A stretch of DNA of 48,606 bases from Planctomycetota bacterium. GTDB taxonomy: Bacteria > Planctomycetota > Planctomycetia > Pirellulales > JADFKK01. Of this stretch, positions 43,840-48,606 are shown in pieces. Under the pieces are notes generated by a model, which saw only the letters and a list, made by a program, of their open reading frames with translations, did not search any database and had not been told where the DNA came from. The position numbers were made by a program, and so were the translations under genes. The number at the start of each line of letters is the position of its first letter. Positions within the stretch are counted from its first letter, which is position 1. The stretch covers positions 1 through 48,606 of the forward strand of contig JADFKK010000015.1 in the NCBI GenBank assembly GCA_022564995.1. The letters are read 5' to 3'.

Positions 43840-43923
43840 AATACAAGCACGACGCGCCAGCGAGTGGGTCCGTTGCGTACTCGCCGGTCGGAGACTCACT
43901 CGCTTGCGCATCGTGCTCGTATT
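43840..43923. repeat. GACGCGCCAGCGAGTG-type palindrome
   Basis: 27-base arms 43840-43866 and 43897-43923 pair with four mismatches (AGCACGACGCGCCAGCGAGT against CACTCGCTTGCGCATCGTGC). It is related to the palindrome in the PSD1 copy 1 signal region. Just after it, AAAAAGAGGACATTCTACTT near 43938 resembles the end of the element between nuoK and nuoL. Confidence 0.8.
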
Positions 43924-44069
43924 TCGACACACGCAAGTGAAAAAGAGGACATTCTACTTTAATGACGCCCGCTGGCTGGTCGGAAAGCCTGATGACATGC
44001 CGAGCACGACACGTAGCGTCGTACCTGGTCTTGAGATCCCAGCCAACCGGTGCGATGCTGTCGGCCGGG

Positions 44070-44170
44070 GCCAAACTCGTGTCATCGGTCCTCCAGTATC
44101 TGGTTTTGGAGTTCGTGGCCTTCTACAATGAGTATCGCTCTGCGCCAGCACAGGAAAACGTCTCGCCGAT
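44070..44170 (+). pseudogene. Possible integrase-core remnant
   Basis: One frame reads VLQYLVLEFVAFYNEYRSAPAQENVSP, resembling the end of a DDE integrase core (typically EFV.YYNE.RPH..). No start, upstream catalytic Asp or continuous gene can be found. It is a weak match in a region with other mobile-element traces. Confidence 0.3.
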
Positions 44171-44192
44171 ACCCGCCTGTTTTTATGCCTCC

Positions 44193-45878
44193 CTAGAAGA
44201 ATCTGTGGGTGAATTCTGGTTCGGGGAGGGCGCCGAGGTTGTGATAGAGGGCGATTTCGTAGGCTTCTTGACCTTGCTGTTGGTCGTGGTTGGCCAGCCG
44301 TTTGATCGATGTTGTATTCTCTGCCACCGCGCTTTTTTTTGACGGGCGTGCCTTCTGTTTTGCAACACCCTTCTTCTTTTTGGTAGCCGGTGTTCGCTTC
44401 GTCGATTTGTTCGTGACGCTGCGATTTTCTTTAGTCGCCGTTGCGGCTTTCCGTTTCGCTTTCTTGACCTTCACCTTCTCCCCCGTCGATGATACGGTGG
44501 CGGCTTCGGCTAGAGCCGCCAGGTCGTCCAATTCCGTGTTGAACTCTGCGGCGGACTCGTCCAGGTTGGCCAGAAACTCCGGAAAGCCATTTGCAAGCAG
44601 GATGCCCCCCACGATGCTCGCCCACGGCGCGAGACGGTGGCGACGAGGGCCGGCCGGGCGCCCTTGCTGAGTCCATCGATCGATCATCCCGACCAATTCA
44701 CCGAGTAGTTCCGCGCGGTACTGCTTGGCGAACGTGATGGGGTCCCGATTTCCAAAATCTCGTTCTCCAGGATGCCCGTCGAAATAGAATCGAACCGGAA
44801 CGCCTCGGGATACCAAGTCCGGACTTGCCTGTGTGTTGTTCATGGTGACGAACCAGAGCAAATCGTTCGGTCGCGAGTAGTTTTCCGACACGCCCAAGAT
44901 CCGCAGCGAGATATGGGGCGCCGTACAGTTCGCTTCGATCACCGTGCTGTTGACGGTCGCCCCGGTTCTCAATTTCGCGTTGTCGAAAATAACGACCGAT
45001 TGTGGCTCGCCCGTCAGCGTCGCGCAGAGGCACTTTCCGAGTTCTTCGTCGTTGGTGGTGAAGGGGATCAATTTCGGGTCACTACCATCGAGCACAATAC
45101 CGACAGTCCGGGCGAACAGCGTCTTACCGACGTCCGGCTGATTCCCGTCGAGAAGGGCGATCGCTTTGCCAGGGCCAATGAGCGACGTGCCGATTACACC
45201 GGTGAGCATGACACCTAAAGCGTTGGCAACATCCGCACCGGATCGAAATGCGAAGTCGGCCAGCAGACCGTGAAGCCACGTGGGAAGCCGTTCAATGGCT
45301 GATAGGTCTTCGTCAGGCTGCTCCGGCAAGATTGGCTCGACCTCGATTCCATGCACGAGGATCTGAACGTCAGGGTGCCAGCCTGGTCCTCGCAATACGA
45401 AATCGCTGTCGAACACCGGCCTGCGGGCGTACGACAAAACCCGTGGAAGTGCGGCGATGGTCGGCTGGCGGCTGAGCACCGTTGCCACCAACCTCGACGG
45501 CGGCGGGTGCTCGACCGGATTCTTTCCGTTGTCCACTGGGGATTGGCAAACGAACAGATTGGCCAGCAAGTGCGGGGCGTCCCGCTCCATGCGTGGTCCG
45601 GTCGTCAGGTGGATCAGCCCGGCTGCCTCGCCTTCGCCGACCTCCATCACCACGTTGTTGTTTCCGTAGCAAAAGATTTTTGTGCTTTCGGTGAGGATCC
45701 TCTGGACTTGGTCGAGGACGTTTTCCAATCGCCCGACCGTCGTAAAACTCGGCGTAACACCTGTCACGACCGGCAGAGATCGGGCACCACCACCGAGACA
45801 GCGGCGTGCGCGGCGGGCCGCCGTAGCTAGTCGTTGCGCCAGTTCAGTGCCTCGCGAGTTATCTGTTTGTTGCGACAC
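44193..45878 (-). CDS. Primase/helicase-like ATPase of a mobile element
   Basis: This 561-residue protein contains a P-loop ATPase core: Walker A GNQPDVGKT (245-253), Walker B SVVIFDN (294-300) and a downstream LLWFVTMNN sensor-like motif. The layout (about 200 residues before the ATPase, no separate nuclease) resembles D5/DUF927-type replicative helicases of phages and integrative elements. The C-terminal 100 residues are very Lys/Thr-rich (KVKKAKRKAATATKENRS..., TPATKKKKGVAKQKARPSKKSA), probably for DNA binding. It starts at GTG 45878, one base after the stop of a zinc-ribbon gene that may supply primase function. The exact family is uncertain. Confidence 0.7.
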   Translation of the reverse strand: MSQQTDNSRGTELAQRLATAARRARRCLGGGARSLPVVTGVTPSFTTVGRLENVLDQVQRILTESTKIFCYGNNNVVMEVGEGEAAGLIHLTTGPRMERDAPHLLANLFVCQSPVDNGKNPVEHPPPSRLVATVLSRQPTIAALPRVLSYARRPVFDSDFVLRGPGWHPDVQILVHGIEVEPILPEQPDEDLSAIERLPTWLHGLLADFAFRSGADVANALGVMLTGVIGTSLIGPGKAIALLDGNQPDVGKTLFARTVGIVLDGSDPKLIPFTTNDEELGKCLCATLTGEPQSVVIFDNAKLRTGATVNSTVIEANCTAPHISLRILGVSENYSRPNDLLWFVTMNNTQASPDLVSRGVPVRFYFDGHPGERDFGNRDPITFAKQYRAELLGELVGMIDRWTQQGRPAGPRRHRLAPWASIVGGILLANGFPEFLANLDESAAEFNTELDDLAALAEAATVSSTGEKVKVKKAKRKAATATKENRSVTNKSTKRTPATKKKKGVAKQKARPSKKSAVAENTTSIKRLANHDQQQGQEAYEIALYHNLGALPEPEFTHRFF

Positions 45879-45879
45879 G

Positions 45880-46086
45880 TTACTTCGCCTTTTTAGGGGT
45901 AGGTTTGTGGGGGCGGAAAACAGGATCGTACAGCTGATTTAAGGTACCCCGCCCGCAGGTATAGCAATTCCCAACGAAGTCGAGCGCTGACAAAGTCGAT
46001 TCCGACTTGTCGCAGAAAGGGCACGGCGAAATTCGATCGGCACCAGTTAGGTTCGTCATCACCGTCTTGAAGGGCGCAGAGAGCAT
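45880..46086 (-). CDS. Zinc-ribbon (CHC2-like) small protein
   Basis: This 68-residue protein has two CxxC pairs, Cys22/Cys25 (CPFC) and Cys41/Cys44 (CYTC), spaced like a primase zinc ribbon, and a basic C-terminus (RPHKPTPKKAK). It is transcribed just before the primase/helicase-like ATPase, so the two may form a split primase-helicase. The frame remains open for about 36 codons upstream (RLRKGQRVETDDVLGLYEA...) without a start codon. An ATG at 46195 in another frame would join it by a +1 shift at the A6/G4 run near 46181-46190. The annotated start may therefore be internal to a longer, frameshifted gene. Confidence 0.6.
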   Translation of the reverse strand: MLSAPFKTVMTNLTGADRISPCPFCDKSESTLSALDFVGNCYTCGRGTLNQLYDPVFRPHKPTPKKAK

Positions 46087-46195
46087 CGCTTCGTAGAGGC
46101 CGAGGACATCATCGGTCTCAACACGTTGCCCCTTCCGGAGTCTAACGACCCTAGCGCTGTTTTTACTGTTCGTGCTGCCCCTTTTTTGAACTCAT

Positions 46196-46998
46196 TGTAG
46201 ATGCTCCTTGCTTTCCGTTTGTCGAGTTGTGTGTTCAGGTTAAATAACTGTTAGGTCCCTGAGCACGTTGTCGGCGGGTGACTTTGGATGGACTGGCGAT
46301 CGACGTTTGCCTTGTGGGCCGATCGTGTGGGGAAAAATGGCCGCATCGCCGGCCATGGCGACCGAGTTGAAACTGCCAATCAAACCGCAGCATCTCGCAC
46401 GAGTTGCTGGTAGATAGTAGCGGTCGCCCAGCCGGTGGACCTTGCCGTGGCGCGCAGCGAAGAGGGCACGAGTGGCGTCGTGGCGTACCTTGCGTAGAAG
46501 CCCGCACGGGCGGACGGGCGACCGTCTTGCCAAGCGGAACAAACGATTGCGTCTTCGCCCGAGGGGATTGCCTGATGCACAGGCGTACCGTATACTTGGG
46601 TGGAACATTAGTTTGTCGATTCCTTGATCCGGGGTCGCGTTTCATGAGCACGTCGCCTAGCCGGGCGGCGTGCCTTTTCTTTGTCTACCTATTTCTGACT
46701 GGCGTCTTCACTGCGGGTAGACGACGAGTCTGTGGCCGCATAGATGCACTCCGAAAGAGTCAGCAGCCGCCGTAGGAGAATCCGCTCACGACGATTTTCG
46801 GATAGCAGATTGCGGAGGTTGGACGGCGGCGGCACCTGTTTCTGCAATCTGGCGTCTGCGCTTTCGGACCGTGTTTGCGTATTGGCGTACATGCTGTTTC
46901 TGGCTCCCGGCGAAGTATGCGGAAGAGATGAAGCCAGAGTTTAGCAGCAGCGTAGCCTGTGGCCGTTGCAAGAGTTGCAACAACTTGTCCGCACGCGA
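46196..46998. other. Region with weak small frames inside the mobile-element remnant
   Basis: This is about 0.8 kb between the zinc-ribbon gene and the winged-helix-like gene. Several minus-strand frames of 60-120 codons overlap each other (for example 46608-46240, with RKVRHDATRALFAARHGKVHRLGDRYYLP), but none is convincing. A frameshifted gene is possible. See also 46689-46892. Confidence 0.35.
46689..46892 (-). CDS. Possible small protein, unknown
   Basis: This 67-residue frame reads MYANTQTRSESADARLQKQVPPPSNLRNLLSENRRERILLRRLLTLSECIYAATDSSSTRSEDASQK. It lies in the same direction as, and between, the other genes of the element. The central part is helical and Arg/Leu-rich. GGGAG lies 11 bases before the ATG. 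No family is recognised and it may not be expressed. Confidence 0.3.
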   Translation of the reverse strand: MYANTQTRSESADARLQKQVPPPSNLRNLLSENRRERILLRRLLTLSECIYAATDSSSTRSEDASQK

Positions 46999-47727
46999 TC
47001 AGGATTGTGTTACGAGCACGGCGTACTCGCCGTCGCCATCCCAGGACAAGTCAAAACCGTGGCCGGCAAGATGGTCGTTTAGGCGGCTGATCTGTGACCG
47101 AATCGTGGTTAATTTGGTTACGCCATCGTCCCAGACCTCCTCGCCGACATCAGCGAATGAGACTTTTTGGTGGCCCCAGAGGGTACAAAGGAGATGCCAG
47201 TTTTTTCCTTTGACCGCAAACCGCCCCTCAGGCCACCGGATATAACCATGGTCTTTTGATTCCTCTTCGATGAACGCGCCCCGCTGGTCACGCCACCAAA
47301 ACCAGAGTTCGTCGGTGGCCCATACGACAAGATATTGAACCTCACCGGACGTGCCTTTCCGCTCCACGCTGTCGGGCAACCGGGCCTCGATCGGTGCTTC
47401 CGGCTCCGACGATGACGAGATGGTGTGCAGTGAGGGCGTGTCGGTGACGGTAACGATATCATCACCCAACATGACGTCGGTGCTTGAAGAAGCCGGGTCA
47501 GCAGGCTCCGGAAATCGAATCGTCGCTAATTCTGCACCCAGGCGGCCACTTGCGATCAAGCCGTAGATAGACCATGCCGCAGCGTCTCGACTGTGCCCCT
47601 CCCCTGCCAATCGAAAGACCAGCTTGCTTACTGCGACAGCCACGCTCCCGTTACTCCCCCGTGGGAGATACGGATCCTTCTCAATGTCGCTGATAACATC
47701 TGGCACTGCCCACTTCGCGCCGTCCAC
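46999..47727 (-). CDS. Hypothetical protein with C-terminal winged-helix-like segment
   Basis: This 242-residue protein starts at GTG 47727. The N-terminal part (SVAVAVSKLVFRLAGEGHSRDAAAWSIYGLIASGRL) is helical; a low-complexity Ser/Asp/Glu linker follows. The C-terminus (WHLLCTLWGHQKVSFADVGEEVWDDGVTKLTTIRSQISRLNDHLAGHGFDLSWDGDGEYAVLV) has the length and pattern of an OmpR-like winged-helix domain. It may be a regulator of the element. No ribosome binding site is clear, and the frame is open upstream (RDQQARFREELGIGASRNEPAAQL) without a start, so it may be 5'-truncated. Confidence 0.6.
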   Translation of the reverse strand: MDGAKWAVPDVISDIEKDPYLPRGSNGSVAVAVSKLVFRLAGEGHSRDAAAWSIYGLIASGRLGAELATIRFPEPADPASSSTDVMLGDDIVTVTDTPSLHTISSSSEPEAPIEARLPDSVERKGTSGEVQYLVVWATDELWFWWRDQRGAFIEEESKDHGYIRWPEGRFAVKGKNWHLLCTLWGHQKVSFADVGEEVWDDGVTKLTTIRSQISRLNDHLAGHGFDLSWDGDGEYAVLVTQS

Positions 47728-47894
47728 AAGTTGGGCGGCCGGTTCATTTCGGCTTGCGCCGATTCCAAGTTCCTCGCGGAACCTCGCTTGCTGATCACGA
47801 TGATTCGAATTCGGGATTCCTCCGACCGCGCGACGCGCGGTGAGGTGCTGGGAGTGGCCTCAGCGCTGAGCCAAGTATTCCCTTTCGCATGCAA

Positions 47895-47969
47895 AAAGGT
47901 ATCACCAAAGGTATCACCGAGGCCATGAAACGACGAAAGGGATTACGGCAACTTTGCCGCAATCCCTTT
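47895..47969. repeat. 12-bp tandem repeat plus hairpin
   Basis: AAAGGTATCACC occurs twice in perfect tandem (47895-47918). A hairpin follows with 15-base arms and one mismatch (47936-47950 against 47955-47969; AAAGGGATTACGGCA). This could be a terminator, an element end or a recombination site. Confidence 0.65.
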
Positions 47970-48033
47970 GGTGTGAACGTGTTGCAAAAATCGGGGCGAC
48001 TCACGCTGCACCATTGTTAACGAATCTGCTGGG

Positions 48034-48141
48034 TTGCGTCTAGTGTTGGCAGTTTTGCCGCAGATCCATGAGTTTCATGGGGATGCCGTGCTCGATCTGG
48101 TCGAGCCAGGACTCTACAAGAAGCACCGCAAGAAGGCGTAA
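48034..48141 (+). pseudogene. C-terminal gene fragment before the recombinase
   Basis: A short frame without a good start reads LRLVLAVLPQIHEFHGDAVLDLVEPGLYKKHRKKA and stops. It looks like a real protein C-terminus, but the family is not recognised. It lies 65 bases before the truncated recombinase. Confidence 0.4.
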
Positions 48142-48206
48142 CTTAGGCCGTCTTGCCCAGCGCACCCTCTCTGTGGCTTCAATTTTAGTCGCCAGGAGAG
48201 ATTCTC

Positions 48207-48407
48207 ATGTCCTACGAAACGCAGCCTCTTGTACCCAAGCATCCCGACGGCCAACTCCGCGTGCTTGCGATCGGGCGTCTGTCGAAGCCCAAGGCGACCG
48301 AGGAGGAAACGCACGAGACGATTGAATCATCGCTTGCCGTAGTCAAGCAGCACTTGGATTCCATCTACAAAGGGCCGCTGCTACACCCCACTCCTAGACT
48401 GGGCTGA
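48207..48407 (+). pseudogene. Truncated serine recombinase (resolvase N-terminus)
   Basis: This 66-codon frame reads MSYETQPLVPKHPDGQLRVLAIGRLSKPKATEEETHETIESSLAVVKQHLDSIYKG. The LRVLAIGRLS strand with its Ser and the E-E-T-I-E helix match the start of planctomycete serine recombinases of several hundred residues. The frame then ends after PLLHPTPRLG, so nearly all of the catalytic and DNA-binding domains are missing. AGGAGAG is well placed before the ATG. It is the best evidence that 44-48 kb was an integrative element. Confidence 0.75.
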
Positions 48408-48517
48408 TGAAAACTTGTGCGTTTGGTGAAATTGGGGGAAATTCGTATTGAAAAACTGCTACGCCCCTTGTACTTGATAGGTTTGTTCAACAAGCCAAGC
48501 GAAGGAGCGCAGCAGCC

Positions 48518-48606
48518 ATGGCATTATTATTCAAATCGGTCGGTCAGTACAGGTCATCTCTTTATGAAACGGCAAGAGGGGTGCTACGCAGTCGGAACAG
48601 CCAGGC
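48518..48606 (+). CDS. Partial gene running off the right edge
   Basis: ATG 48518 has GAAGGAG about 9 bases upstream and opens MALLFKSVGQYRSSLYETAR, continuing GVLRSRNSQ to the end of the window. The basic, amphipathic start is plausible for a real gene, but only 29 codons are visible and no family can be named. Confidence 0.45.
   Translation, partial: MALLFKSVGQYRSSLYETARGVLRSRNSQ

Noticed and set aside
46240..46608. 122-codon minus-strand frame in the mobile-element remnant
   Set aside because: It overlaps two other frames of similar length, lacks a ribosome binding site and shows no consistent protein pattern; a frameshifted gene cannot be excluded.
47780..47830. tRNA 3' end as an attachment site (GAATTCGAATCATC)
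   Set aside because: The T-arm-like word is not accompanied by a matching stem, acceptor end or the rest of a cloverleaf.

Overview
The window looks like chromosomal DNA of a planctomycete, most likely of the Pirellulales type. The evidence is two DUF1549/DUF1553 cytochrome-like genes, each paired with a DUF1501 Tat-secreted gene, a PEP-CTERM secreted protein, a giant secreted protein starting with an EPLEDRRMLA motif, a sigma factor/Ser-Thr kinase pair of planctomycete type, and many intergenic palindromes of kinds common in that phylum. No rRNA, tRNA or CRISPR array was recognised.

Layout. 1-3723 (minus): a very large secreted repeat protein whose 3' end lies outside the window. 4028-5698 (minus): an FHA-GAF-SpoIIE phosphatase. 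6030-23395 (plus): a complete fourteen-gene complex I set, nuoA to nuoN in canonical order. It is interrupted by an RHH/PIN toxin-antitoxin pair and a duplicated nuoF 5' fragment between nuoE and nuoF, by a lone nucleotidyltransferase-like gene between nuoF and nuoG, and by palindromic repeats in most of the remaining gaps. NuoB, C, D, E, F, G and I carry the expected cluster-binding residues or motifs, so the complex should be functional.

24647-31490: accessory genes. These are a PEP-CTERM protein, an internally deleted remnant of a planctomycete dehydrogenase/heme-binding protein, a Uma2-family protein, two small secreted proteins, and a sigma factor plus kinase locus in which each gene has an in-frame TAG and the kinase has also lost most of its C-terminal region.

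31843-43836: two DUF1549/DUF1553 + DUF1501 pairs. The first pair is split by three tandem, paralogous antitoxin-toxin modules (34373-35966), the most distinctive local architecture in the window. Between the pairs lies an IS200-like Y1 transposase flanked by inverted copies of a palindromic repeat, with a third copy nearby.

44070-48606: a probable decayed mobile element. It holds an integrase-like remnant, a primase/helicase-like ATPase with a zinc-ribbon partner, a C-terminal winged-helix-like protein, a truncated serine recombinase and gene fragments. The recurring theme is insertion of palindromic repeats and toxin-antitoxin modules into otherwise conserved operons, with decay at the edges.
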